Part shown: in pieces, positions 46,511 to 59,189 of the stretch
How positions within the stretch are numbered: position 1 is the stretch's first letter
How the letters are laid out: each line of letters begins with the position of its first letter
Assembly: GCA_946122785.1 (NCBI GenBank)
Contig: CAMGYJ010000003.1
Span: forward strand, 4,030,001 to 4,094,000
Direction of reading: 5' to 3'
From: Linum tenue
Taxonomy: Eukaryota > Streptophyta > Magnoliopsida > Malpighiales > Linaceae
Length of the DNA: 64,000 nucleotides
Translations under genes and position numbers: made by a program
The notes under the pieces: generated by a model
The model's input: the letters and a program-made list of their open reading frames with translations, nothing else
Databases searched by the model: none
Told to the model about the DNA's origin: nothing

Positions 46511-49500
46511 GGCCAATACTATGGTGCCGCGCTAAGAAGTGCGGCACCGGTAACGCGATTTTCTATTGGTCCACGTGGAGCTGATATGGCATAGATGATA
46601 TATTAAATCTCAATCCAACCCATCTGACCCAGGAGAATTGCCCAAAACCTCCCTAACGGAAAAGTTGCTCCGTTATATGCTGTTTCCTTTTCTTTTTGTT
46701 TTTAGCAATTAAATTAAAATTATGTATCTATTATTAGTTTTTGATTTTCGGCAGAAACACAGTAAAACAAAAACGAATGAAGGCGGGCTTCCTCTTCTAC
46801 CTCGATCCGCCTCTCCGGCGGTCTCTCCAAAATTACTCTCGGCGACTTCTCCGTCGTCATTCCATCTCCAGCTCCAACCTAATGACTGGATTTAAATTTT
46901 CAATTGTTTCGTGCTAGATTTATAGTGTAGAACAGAGGCGAAGGAATCCCTCTGTCCTCATCGAACAGCCTCACTCGCAGTACCAAACGACCCAGTTCCG
47001 AGAAGAATGTCTCCCTCCCTCTGCGTTTTCTGCCTCGTTGGCGCCGTTCCTATTGAAATTGTGGAAACCAAGATGTAAACGGTGCGTCCCATCGAATCAA
47101 AAGGATTCCAGGTAATTCGAGATGAGTGTATTTGAGGATGTAGAACAATGAGTTTGGTCATTTTGGTTCTGGTATGAATTGCAAGTCATGGATGTTGCAA
47201 TGGCAGAGTGGGTTTCATTTTCTCGTTTGTTTGTATGTGTTTAAAGAGGAGCAGGGATTCTATGTTCGGTCACCGTTGTGTACTTGTGTACTTGTGTTGT
47301 TGGTCTCTCCTTTCCTATTTCATTCTGGCTTTGTTTTCTTGAGGTCTCTACTCCTGCTAGCAATTCCTGAGCTTGTGTGAATGAGGAAAATATGTTTGGT
47401 TAATAAGAGATACGTTTGCTTGCGTAATTGTATCTCAATTCATCATATATACAGGAGCTCATGGGTCGAGCTATTCCCCTAAAATTCAATAATCCAAAAA
47501 AGGCTGATGAGTTAGAAATTCATAACCAAGAGACGTCGAGCTGGGAGGAGTGAATTAAGCCTGTGCAAACGTTGCTTGGCCATTATAGCTCGAGATTTTA
47601 TTGAGGAGCAGGCATGTTGATTCAAACATTCTTCAGACTTGCTGAAAGGTGCATTTCTCTATGAACTTTGATATGTTAAACAGAACCAAGTTCATAGGTG
47701 GAAAGCAACAGGCATGTTAAAAGTTAAAACACATTTTTTTTCAATGCCTCTTCCCTGGAATATGAAAATGCATATACTGTCAAGTACTTGCTTTGCATTA
47801 GTAATTGAAGTTCCGCATCGGGATGCATAAGGTAATATTGTGGTTGTATATCCATCTCTCCATCTCTCAGTTTTTTGGTGCAGCCACTCAGTTTTGAACT
47901 CCATCAAATGTTAGGTGGAGTTGCACTTCACAGAAAACCCACTGGGACACATTGGCATAAGAGCAATGAAAATGAGTACCGGTGGTGGGGGTTCAAGAAT
48001 CAAGAGCCCTATTGAGAAGTCTTCTTATTGGTATTAGTTGTTTGATAATTTTGACTCCATAATATTTTTGTATGGTTGATATACTATTAGGGCTATAATA
48101 TTGGGATTCTCCTAACTGATGACTTTGTAGCAAATTCTAATGTCTATATGTGTGGACTTCAAGGAGACAGGTAAAGTACTTGCAAAGGTAAGTGATAGTT
48201 TCAGTCAGGTTTATTCTATGCAGAGTGTGTTAGTTGGAAGCATGATGGGCCACGAAAGCTGCAATGCAATTGCTTTGGGTACAACCAGCATACATAGCTG
48301 TAGTGCAGAGTTTTAACACTTCCATAATAAAAATTGGGGTTCGAATCTCTACTGATTTCAGGAAGGAGACAACGCGCATTCTAGGTAAACAAATCCTGCT
48401 TTACCATCTCACTAAATATCTCAGTTCGGTGTTCCATTCGTAAACCGACGCTCTGTCTCTCTCTTGCAGGATCGCTATCATCTTGTCTTGATCCTAGGAT
48501 AGTTTTTTTGGAAGTTCTGGACTTGTTTGTTGACACCTATGTTTGAAGTAAGGAGGTTGTTTTCAGAGTTTCTCTTAGCAAGGACGTGAGAGTTGGAGCT
48601 CCCCCATCCCCTGCTTATGCAGATGCTACCTAGAACTTCTTTGCTGCAATTTTTGTGTACATTGTCAATAGATATAGTGAAACAACATAGGTGGAGGTCC
48701 GGGTTTCAAATTCCAAGAAAAGTTTGAAGATATAGGTCGTGTGTTACCAAACATGTGGTTTGGCCTATAAATATCGAATTCTTGAATTGTATTAGCATAT
48801 GCCATATTGTCCATATTTATGGATGATGGTGATTTTCAGGTGTCATTGTCTGTAAAATGCACTCGAGAGGGGAAATAACAGAAAGTCCATGAAAGAATGT
48901 AAATTTGTATTGATGGGATCTGGTTAATCTGGGGTGGGGGTTTGAGTGGATAAGATACGGCTGGAATTAGATTCTCTCTACCTCTCTGTAGGGATTTAAA
49001 CCCCAATTTATAAGTGAAACTCTGCATTTTGGTAACATATACTTCCTGTAATCATGCATTTCCAGCAGACCTTCTCTCAATTCCCAGTAAATTGGAAGCA
49101 CATACTGATATGAATGACAAAAATTAACTCCAGACCATTTCCTCGAGGACATTTCAGAAATGAACAAGTGAATCCTGTATTATTGATAAGTAAGGTTGCA
49201 GGCCAAGTCTAGATAAAAATAATGCAAGCTGATTTCAGGATAACAAAAAAGCTAAAGGAAGTCCTAACGCAAGGCATCTGAAGAAACCAAAACAACTTCA
49301 TTTTCTTCTCATAAATAGAAGTAGAAAGAATGAGTGAAATCCGACAATCTATCAACAATCTTTCTCAATTTGAATCGAATAAGATAATGAACATTCTAAA
49401 AAAAAATCTCAATCTTAGATCTATGTGATTTCGTTGCACTCGCTATTATCAGTTTGCTGTTCTCATCGAACTATTAATTCGTCTCACCTTCTATCTATCA

Positions 49501-50799
49501 ACCTTGCTGGAGGAGGATGCCGCTTACCTTGGTAACAACATGGCAGGTGTCCAAGAGTAGTCACAAGCCCTCTCGAGCGGCAGCAGCTTTCAATCTTTGC
49601 TTCAATCCATTTATGAGAGAAACAAGATGGGAGATTAATGAGGTTCCTGCTCATTCTCTTGGGAGAATTCGAACCGAGTGAGTTGTCAAAGTTCATTCAA
49701 GACATGTCAAATTGTACAGAAGTCTGCAACACAATTGACTATCAAAGTAAGCACCAAAGAATCATGTTTGTAGGAGGAAGTTCGATTCAGCTTAGCCCCG
49801 CCTACTAATCTAAAGCTAAGTTGGACATCAATGCTAGAACAGATAGCAAAACAGATAACCAAATCTTCCCGGAAAGACTATACACTCCCACCTTGCAATT
49901 CGCAGCAGCCCACTGCCAATTACAGCCATCTCCAGTTAACAGAAGAAAGAATCAGCCGAAACTGAAAGAGGGAACGGGAGAACAACAACATAACAGGGAA
50001 CATTGACTCCCATGCTGCTCGACCCCAGGAGAGGACGACCAATGAACAATGAAAAACGGCCCTCCCAATCCTCAATTACTATTTCAGCACAAAATAATAA
50101 CAGAAACGACAGACATGATTCTCCTTCAATCGAATTACCTGGAAACTATTTATCGGTGGAGAAATTTGCTCAACTCCTCGTAGACCTTGGTTTTGACGAT
50201 TCCGATAGGGACAGCGGAAATGTGGCGGACGGCGCAGATGGCGGTTCCTCTACTCTTCTTCGACTTGTGATACTCAGGTCCTGTGGCGGCGATGCTATCC
50301 GGTGGAGACAGAGCCGAGAACGAGGGATTGCTTTGCTATACAGATTCCATGTAGGAGGGAGCAATAAGGATTTCTACTGATAGGAAGACCCGAGAGATTG
50401 AATCGACGTCAGACAAGTCGCAGGGAGTGATTATGTAGAGGCCGTCGGCGAGGGAGATCGATCGACTTAGCTTCTAATTCGTCTGCCGTCCATCGTCGAT
50501 CGCTATTTGCTGTTTTTTTTTATAATTATTTGGTAGGACTATTTGTTCTTTTGATCATTTCTGCTTTTCCCTAAAAGGCAGTTACATATTTTTAATTTAA
50601 TTAATTAAACAGATAATGGGAACAAAGCGTTCAAGTATTGTGCCGTTACTTTGAGACAGGCCGTTTGGGCCATTAATAAGGGGCTATCCGAGTTGGTTCA
50701 TATTAATTAAACAAAACAATCCATGTCAAAGACATGTGGACCAATTAAAACTTACGTCACCGGTGCCGTACTTTTTCGTGCGGCACTGTAGTATTGGCC
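46511..50799. mobile_element. Large MULE, 4289 bp, upstream of polyubiquitin gene 2
   Basis: It starts GGCCAATACTATGGTGCCGC and ends with the near inverse GCGGCACTGTAGTATTGGCC. A perfect 9-bp duplication GATTTTCAA flanks it (46502-46510 and 50800-50808). The inverted arms are short (about 45 bp) compared with family A and include a GTGCGGCACCGGT word. The interior of about 4.2 kb has splice-like AG|GTAA sites and short open frames but no recognisable protein and no transposase. It may carry captured gene pieces. The right end lies 215 bp upstream of the TATA box of the polyubiquitin gene at 51451. Confidence 0.92.
46780..50500. other. Interior of the large MULE: no identified gene
   Basis: Short open frames (for example near 47174-47380 and 50003-50380, both +) have no recognised motif. 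Several exon-like patches end in AG|GTAA (for example 47113, 48195), so transcribed, spliced, captured or host-derived non-coding sequence is possible. Confidence 0.3.
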
Positions 50800-50948
50800 G
50801 ATTTTCAATTGCTAATTGGGTCGGAGACAATCCAAGAACTCATCTCATTGAGTGTAGTTTAAAGCCCACACTGCATCTTCACGATCCAAACGAGAGCCCA
50901 AACCGAGACCAAAAGTCCTTGACTACATAAAGACCCTTTCAGTCGTCA

Positions 50949-50988
50949 CACGTGTCTATTGTAAAAGAAAAAAAAATCGTCACACGTG
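50949..50988 (+). promoter_or_regulatory. Twin G-boxes upstream of polyubiquitin gene 2
   Basis: The 11-bp word GTCACACGTGT occurs twice, with CACGTG cores at 50949-50954 and 50983-50988, 34 bp apart and about 35-70 bp before the TATA box. bZIP and bHLH factors bind such sites in stress- and light-regulated plant promoters. Confidence 0.65.
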
Positions 50989-51021
50989 TCCGCTTTTATC
51001 GGTTCTGCGAATTCAAGTTCC

Positions 51022-51027
51022 TATAAA
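51022..51027 (+). promoter_or_regulatory. TATA box of polyubiquitin gene 2
   Basis: TATAAA lies about 100 bp before the intron donor, in the position equivalent to 32546 in gene 1. Confidence 0.75.
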
Positions 51028-51128
51028 CTGAAATTTCTCCCAATCAATATATTTCTTCACCACGGTTCATTCCAAACAATCCGAAATCTCTCTGGCCTGA
51101 CAGACCTTCGTTTTCCCAGCTTCTCAAG

Positions 51129-52368
<1,240 letters not shown>

Positions 52369-53108
52369 GGGCGTTTCGCTATATCTGGTGCTGGTTTATG
52401 ATTTCTTGATTGTTCAAGTTTCTAGTTTCTATGGATTGGTCGTTTCCATGTTTCATGTTCTCTTTTTATTCTCAAGTACTATGTTTGATCATGGTAATGG
52501 CCTTTGAACAATGATGTCTGCTGGGTTTTGTTTCTTTGTTGAATAATTGATGGTCGGAATTGTTACCTTTTGTGTCTGGTGGATTCCTACTTCATTTATT
52601 TTGATGTTTGCGATTGTTGGCATCGTTATGAGCACAGAGCAGACTGTGTTTGCTGTCGACACCTTATCTGTGCTGTTGCCATTTCACTGCATTATGATGG
52701 AAGTGGGCCAAGTCTTCTCTGTGTATTGGTGCCCCCTAATTACTTGTAATCGTATGTCAACCCAGTTTGAAGATGGTTAACAACTTGAAATTTTCTAGTA
52801 CTCCAAATGCAGTACTTAGCTAGTTTGAAGAGATCCAATACTAGTTTATGGGTTTGATAAAGCTCGTGAGAAAGGGCAGAGATCTTCGCATGGAACACTT
52901 AAAATGGTCCTTTGCTTTTTCATAGAAATGGATGCTATTACCTATGATCTGTCTTTTTGATTGGTGTTCATAACAATACATGTTAAGGTTAATATTGAAT
53001 TGAACTTATGGATCTTGACCCTTTGCCGCCTATGCGATAATTACATCACGATGGTACGATATTGTTTAGCAAACACTGGCTTCGACCCTTAATATATCCC
53101 AATTCCCA
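52369..53108 (+). other. 3' flank of polyubiquitin gene 2
   Basis: The first ~190 bp are 3'UTR similar to gene 1 (single copy of the ATGGCCTTTGAACAATGAT word). The rest is unremarkable spacer. Confidence 0.5.
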
Positions 53109-53116
53109 AACCTTGG

Positions 53117-53773
53117 TAGGGGTGGGCAACGGGATGGGATATTCGTCCCGTTTGAAACGGGTACCCAGTCCCATTTGGAGAGCAATCTCTATCCCATGTC
53201 CCAAACCCGTACGGACGGATAACGGGTACCCATATTACCCATAAATACCCGTCAATCGAAGCTCTAGAAAACATGGATCCTGTCTTCACACTGGTGCCAT
53301 CGAGTCCTTGCGGCCATGTAATAGAAATGACCACGTTGGCCCATGTTCTCTATTGTTGAAACTGAAGTAAGATTCTTGAGCCAAGTCCATCAGTGTCTTC
53401 CTCACAAACACAAGTAAAGGACACAGACAGTAGCTCAAGGAAGAAAACAGTGGATGAGTATGATATAAGACTAGTGGCTGAGACAATTTATGCGATCTCC
53501 GGTGCAATTTATTGTATTGTTGATTAGGTTACATAGGTTTTGATTGCTTGTGTCATGGGATTGGATTTTAGGATTTTGGATTAATGGGTATAACGGGTAT
53601 CCGTAATACCCAAACGGGTATTAACGGGTAATCCGCGGGTACCTAAAGTAGCGATTCTTGATCCCAAGTCCCATCCCGTAAAATAAATTACGGGTATTTG
53701 GGTACCCGTAACCCTAAAAAAAAGGGACGGGTACGGGTATTCCCATATACCCGTTTCCCGTTGCCCACCCCTA
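53117..53773. mobile_element. hAT element, 657 bp
   Basis: It starts TAGGGGTGGGCAACGGG and ends with the perfect inverse CCCGTTGCCCACCCCTA. It is flanked by the perfect 8-bp duplication AACCTTGG (53109-53116 and 53774-53781). Arms consist of GGGTA/TACCC words; nothing is encoded. Confidence 0.97.
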
Positions 53774-53781
53774 AACCTTGG

Positions 53782-54684
53782 TCTCAATATACAGTCATTA
53801 AACAACGTACAACACAATCGAATTGCTTAAAGGTGATAATCATCAATAGAATATAATAAGACTTTTCCAAATAATGACCTCGTGGATTCAAATTCCCCAG
53901 CCCATTATGCCTCCACGTCAGCAGACCCCTCCAGCCAATCAAAATAAGCCCAGCAAAAAAAAAAAAAAACACAAAATGGTAAATGGTAAAGTGACCCCCC
54001 AAATCGACTCTTCCGCTTCTCCCGCCCTGCAACTCATCACCGCACAAGTTCTCCCAACCCTCCTCTCTGCAGACCAACAACAGCCAACACCGCCAACTGC
54101 TTCTCCTTCCTTCGGCGCCACCAGCAACCACCGCCGCCAACTCCTTCCCCTTCCTTCGGCGCCCCCAGCAAACGCCTGCCCGTTGACAGCAGTGCCATCC
54201 ATAAATCCCACCTGCCCAGAAAACCCCACATTCTACTTCCTCCGCTCCATCCCACGGTTCCGTCCTCTATTCCAATTACGCTGCAAGAAGAGCAACTCGC
54301 ACCCCGCTGCACGGCAAGGCTACGGCCATACTTGCTGTCCAGTTACAACCCCGATCTGCCAACGCTATTTCTAGGCACACTATTCAGCCAAAAGTTTCAA
54401 AAAAAAAAAAAAATCATTGGTATGTCATACCCAACTTCTCATTGTTTTTGGAGGTATTTTGCTAGCTCTCTCGCTCCTTAATTAGCCGGACCTCCATATC
54501 TCAATTGATATTGCAAACTTTACCTATCTAAAAATATACTATATTTCCTGTAGGGAGCTCCTGTAATCAAAGTGCTCAACCCCAGGGGGGAGGGCGCTAA
54601 TTCATAGAATTAGGAGGATAGAGGGATTCCATAATATCTGGGAATTATTTGATTATTTGTTACCTTGACACATGAATGTTGTAG
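53782..54684. other. Spacer before the Helitron gene
   Basis: CCG- and CTCC-rich sequence (53880-54375) with low-complexity open frames and an A tract at 54400. The Helitron 5' end should lie here; A|TCTAAAAATATACTAT at 54527 is a possible start but unproven. Confidence 0.3.
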
Positions 54685-56479
54685 ATGGATCGAAAAGGGA
54701 AAAGATCAATCTCCTGTTCGGAAGAACCTCGCCCCAAACGGTTACGAACTCCTGCAGCAATCTCTCATCAGTACGGTAAGCACCACATTTCATTCTTTCA
54801 TATCACTTAATACGTGGTCTCCCTGGCTGTTGGAGGATTGTTTGTAAGGACTAAGTCTCTTCATTCCAAATGCAGCACCAGCCGTCTATACAGGTGAAGG
54901 TTCATCACAATATTTTGCTTCGTCAAATGCTGCCAATGCTGGTGATCAAGGTACTACTTCGATATCCATGTATGATCTTTTGTATGAAATCATACTTTTG
55001 AGATAACACTAAGTTCCATGTACACGTATTTACCTCTAATTTATCTCTTTTTGTATTTTTCATTTCAATGAACCTGGACATCAATGATCAATTTTGGTTT
55101 GCACCTTCAGCCTCCACTAACTTCTCCCACCTTTCTATTATTATAGAAACTCAACATTACCAGGTCCTCCTCTTGACATTGAAAACTGCCCTCTCAAAGG
55201 CAATGCGTGAGAAACGGAGGCTGCATTTACTCATGAAGCGAAAATCTGTATTCAACTCCTCCATGGAAACATGTATGTTGAAGTTTATATTCTTGCTATT
55301 AGTAAACTTCTTTCTGTCATGTTCCCAATGAACTCTCACTGTATTTCATTGAACTTTCTTCACTTTCCAGATTATGGATATTATACACGAAAATTGGTTG
55401 CAAAAATCAATCGCTTGGAACGAAAGATCAAACTATTTAAACATCGCCATATGACTCAAGGTATGTTTCCGAGGTCAAGTATATTCTAAAATCTTTTTCA
55501 CCTAAAATTCATCTAACAAGCAACCTGCTTTTTCCCTTATTCCTTGCTTATTTTACAGCACAACCTCCGGCAGTAGAGACCTTTACGTTAGATGCACCTA
55601 ATTGTATTTGCCAATTCTGTGGTGCACTTATGTGGAGGCAGGAAAGTACAAGGGCTACTAGAAACAAACGGTCCCCTAAATTCTCATTGTGTTGCAAGGA
55701 AGGGAAGGTCAAGTTGCCTCCACCTAGAGCTCCTCCTGATTTCCTTAAATGGTTATTGGAATCTAATGATGAACTGCCGAAACATTTTCGTGATTACATC
55801 AGAGCTTACAATGCAATTTTTTCATTCACTTCATTGGGCGGAAAGGTGGACCACACCATTAATCAAGGACAAGGAGTGTATGTGTTCTCCATTAGTGGAC
55901 AGGTATATCATCACATTGGCTCTTTGCTTCCACAAACTGGCAGTCCCCCCAAGTTTGCCCAGCTCTATATTCATGATACTGGTAATGAGATCAACAATAG
56001 ACTGCAATCTTTCAACAATGACATCAGTAACCCATTGAACGAGACACTCATTGATTCATTGAAGGAAATGTTTGATCAACACAATCAATTGGTTCAAGTG
56101 TTCAGATATGCACGTGACAGGCTGCAGGATGAAGATGTCCAACAAATGGAAGTTAGACTGTTAGCTGCACGAGCCAGAGATGGACGTGAATATGATATGC
56201 CAGCTTCCACTAATGAGTTAGCTGCATTGGTCGTCAATGATACAGGAATTGAAACATACAACCAGGATATAGTTGTTGAACTTCAATCTACAAGACTGTC
56301 TAGAGTTAGTATGCGACATCCTAGCTTAATGGCTCTACAATATCCATTGTTGTTCCCATATGGCGAAGATGGATGGCGGCCTGATATCAAAATCCGTAGA
56401 GGATTCCTATCCCAAAGGCAATTTTATGCTTATCGTCTTCAAACCCGACCAGATGAGTCTTCTACTTTGTTTCTTTCAG
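54685..56479 (+). pseudogene. Helitron Rep N-terminal exons (truncated gene)
   Basis: Five exons join in phase: 54685-54775 (starts MDRKGKRSISCSEEPRPKRL), 54876-54950, 55111-55272, 55371-55460 and 55559-56479. Each junction has GT-AG borders and each exon ends in the same codon phase. Exon 5 encodes the Helitron zinc finger ('CICQFCGALMW' and 'FSLCCKEGKVKLP') and the Helitron-like N-terminal domain ('YNAIFSFTSLGGKVD', 'FAQLYIHDTGNE', 'HPSLMALQYPLLFPYGEDGW'). No stop interrupts it. Homology ends at a splice donor at 56480; the HUH nuclease and SF1 helicase are absent. In a full element this protein nicks and replicates DNA by rolling circle. Here only the N-terminal third remains, so it cannot transpose itself. 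Confidence 0.88.
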
Positions 56480-56903
56480 GTACGCCTTTACTACAATATT
56501 TTGTCATTGTCTACGGTTGTATAGAGGCATCTTCAAACTCATATAATTCTTTTCCCGCATTGGAAACAGATTATACTTGAGCAAGAACTCCTTCCCCTTC
56601 CTTCATTCTTCTTTGTTCTTTTCAGGTAAATTATTCCAACAATGTGCATCAACAATTCACATACTTACATTACATTTCAATTTAGGGACACGACTACCAG
56701 ATTCTTACATTAGAATATTTACAAGGAAGATAATAAAAGAGGATGCGAGACGACAACAATAGACTGAACAAAGTAGACACAGTAGGAGAAAAAACACCCA
56801 AGTGACGATATTAGTTAATATTAAATTATACTTCCGACTGAGAAAATCTTTAATTATCTACGAACATTATGCTTTGTCCCAATCACCATTTCAAACAAAG
56901 TTC

Positions 56904-56933
56904 ACCCGGCCAACGGACCGGGTACAAGGCTAG
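56904..56933 (+). other. Helitron 3' terminal hairpin and CTAG end
   Basis: A 6-bp GC-rich stem with an 8-base loop lies six bases before CTAG, the usual Helitron terminator. The next base is T, as expected for insertion between A and T. Confidence 0.88.
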
Positions 56934-57247
56934 TACAGATGTTAATGTGTTTGTTATATTGATAATTTAAGCCAGATATAATATTTAGAAGTTAATGAGT
57001 GTATCTACTCAACAAATTATCAAAGAAATATTTAAAATTCGAAGTCCAAGTACATTGTTGTTACTTCCCCTCCAATTTTCAGAACCATCTCCTTGTCCAG
57101 TATTGTAATTCCCTGGTCACAAGCAAACGTCCTTATCCAGTTACCTTGTTCTTAACATCGAGACTTCCTCCTCCATTGTCTTCTTCCTCTTGGATTCTCT
57201 CCCTGACGCCATTGAAGTCTCAGCCCACCATTTACTTCTCACCACCA
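56934..57247 (+). other. Promoter region of LRR copy 4
   Basis: From about 57119 the sequence resembles the region upstream of LRR copy 3 (36273 onward), with CAAACGTCCTT, TTCTTAA and CCATTGTC words in the same order. No other gene is present. Confidence 0.6.
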
Positions 57248-57257
57248 TATATAAATA
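57248..57257 (+). promoter_or_regulatory. TATA box of LRR copy 4
   Basis: TATATAAATA lies 83 bp upstream of the ATG at 57331, equivalent to 36393 in copy 3. Confidence 0.8.
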
Positions 57258-57330
57258 GGCAAAATAATACCACAAACCTTCAAACACAACCCAAAACCTC
57301 AACTCTTCCCTAACAAAAAAAAAAAAAAAC

Positions 57331-58095
57331 ATGGCCCAAAACATCCACAAGTCAGCCCTCCTAATCTCATCCCTTCTCCTCCTCTTCCTAACCTTACCAC
57401 AACCCTCCACTTCAGAATCCTACGCCACAAGGATATCACTCCTTCAGTTCATGGAATCCCTCTCGGAGACATTCCCGCCCCACTCCAACTGGGGCTGGAA
57501 CGACACCTCGGACCCCTGCAGGGATTGGGCAGGGGTCCTGTGCGACTCGGATGGCCGAGTCGTGGTCGTGGGCTTGCCCAAGCTCGACCTCGCGGGAACT
57601 CTGGACTTCAAACCCCTGTGCAGGATCCAGTCTCTCAGGAGACTGGACCTCACAGACAACGGAATCTCCGGACCGATTCCTTCCGAGGTGGCCAACTGCA
57701 CCAGCCTGACCCACCTGATGCTCGGAGGAAACTGGCTCCAAGGCCTCCTGCCCGGTTCGATCTCCTCTTTAACCAACCTGGAGTGGGTCGATGTCTCGAA
57801 TAACCGGCTCGTCGGGCCAATTCCAAGTGGGTTCGGGACGATGTCGAACGTTACTGCATTTTTTGCACAGAACAATCAGATTAGCGGGAAGATACCCGGA
57901 GAGATGAGCTTCACCAGCTTGAGGGAGTTCAATGTGTCGAGGAATCAGTTGGCGGGAACGATTCCCCGAGGATTCTACAATTTTCCGGCTTCGGGTTTTG
58001 TAGGAAACCCTGGGTTGTGCGGGCAGCCATTGCTGATCGCTTGTGCTCCCTCTCCCTCTCCCGCTGCTGCCCCTGCAATTAGCGACGGATGGTGA
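57331..58095 (+). CDS. Secreted leucine-rich repeat protein, copy 4
   Basis: A single exon of 254 residues. The ATG at 57331 follows an A-rich leader end (AAAAAC). The signal peptide contains ALLISSLLLLFLTLPQPSTS. The N-cap has 'NWGWNDTSDPCRDWAGVLC'. About five LRRs follow ('LRRLDLTDNGISGPIP', 'LTHLMLGGNWLQGLLP', 'WVDVSNNRLVGPIP', 'EFNVSRNQLAGTIP'), then 'FVGNPGLCGQPLLIAC' and a Ser/Pro/Ala-rich tail ending ISDGW. There is no transmembrane segment and no kinase. N-glycosylation motifs include NDT, NCT and NVT. Protein and promoter are most similar to copy 3. It is probably an apoplastic protein; the partner is unknown. Confidence 0.93.
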   Translation: MAQNIHKSALLISSLLLLFLTLPQPSTSESYATRISLLQFMESLSETFPPHSNWGWNDTSDPCRDWAGVLCDSDGRVVVVGLPKLDLAGTLDFKPLCRIQSLRRLDLTDNGISGPIPSEVANCTSLTHLMLGGNWLQGLLPGSISSLTNLEWVDVSNNRLVGPIPSGFGTMSNVTAFFAQNNQISGKIPGEMSFTSLREFNVSRNQLAGTIPRGFYNFPASGFVGNPGLCGQPLLIACAPSPSPAAAPAISDGW

Positions 58096-58539
58096 TCTAT
58101 ACTACTGTAATGGTAGCCATTGCCGATCGGCTTGATTCTGTTTCTTACGAGCTGTTAAGAGTGTTACTTGTACCTTTTCGCTTTGATTTTTGATTTCTAG
58201 ATCATTTATGGTTCATGTCTGCAAGAAAATGTTACTTGTTTGTCAAGAAATGGAAGGTTTAACTTGTGTTAGAGGAAATGAGGTTAATGTGATGTTCATT
58301 TTTAAAGAGTCCGGATCTGGTGACTAAGGGGGGGTGCTTAGTCACATGGCTAAGCTCCCCTCAGCCCTTAGATTAGAATGGGTAGATCTAATGGTCTAAA
58401 TGAAGGAAGGGTTAATAATTAATCAGAGGGGTAGTTTTGGCATTTAAAAAAAATAATTAAATCCTGTTTTCCATTTTATTTATTTTTTCCTTTTTCCCCT
58501 CTCCAATTCTCTCTTCCTTTCCCGTTGTATTGTCCAGAG

Positions 58540-58730
58540 AGAGAGACGAGGCAATTTTCTTCAGCAACGGCGAACGGCGAGGCGATTCTCCAACGAAGGG
58601 CGAGGCAATTTTCTCCGGCGAACGGCGAGGCGATTCTCCAGCAACGGCGAGCCGATTTCTTCCCGACGAAGGCCAAGCGATTTTCTCTCGGCGATCTGCG
58701 AGGCGATTCTCTAGCGAACGCCGCTACGCT
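58540..58730. repeat. GGCGAGGCGATTCTC-type short repeats
   Basis: At least six imperfect units of about 25-35 bp built on GGCGAGGCGATTCTCC/GGCGAGGCAATTTTCT follow one another. They encode only low-complexity peptides. Confidence 0.8.
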
Positions 58731-59189
58731 GGAGGAGAGAGAGGCGGCAGCCTTGGAGAGAGAAAGTAGATCTACTCGTCGGAAAACAGAGGAGAGAGAG
58801 ACGATGGTGAGGAGAGAGAGGCGGCGGAGAGAGCTTCAACGACGATGGAGGAGATAGAAGCGGCGCGGTGATGGAGAGAGAGAGGTAACGACGGCTGTAG
58901 AGAGAGTCGACGGCGACGTCGGCGGCGGCAGCGGCGGCGGCGTGGAGAGACATCGTATCGTCATCTGAAGGAAGAACAGTGATTTGTATAGTTTGTATGT
59001 TTTGTAACATTAGTTTGTATTGTTAGTATTTTTGTACAAAATGTCAGTATGGTTTGTATGTTTTTCTTTGACAGTTTGTACTCTTAGTATGTTTTTCTTT
59101 GACAGTTTGTATTCTTAGTATGTTTTGCTTGTATTCTTAGTATGTTTCGCTTTGTATTGTAAGTACTAATAATTTGTATACTTTATATG

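Larger units (their letters stand above)
54685..56933 (+). mobile_element. Internally deleted Helitron
   Basis: The element carries the N-terminal part of a Helitron Rep/helicase gene and a canonical 3' end: a hairpin with ACCCGG (56904-56909) and CCGGGT (56918-56923), six bases, then CTAG at 56930-56933 followed by T. The Rep nuclease and Pif1-like helicase regions are missing between about 56480 and the 3' end. The start given is the gene start; the true 5' terminus lies upstream. Confidence 0.85.
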
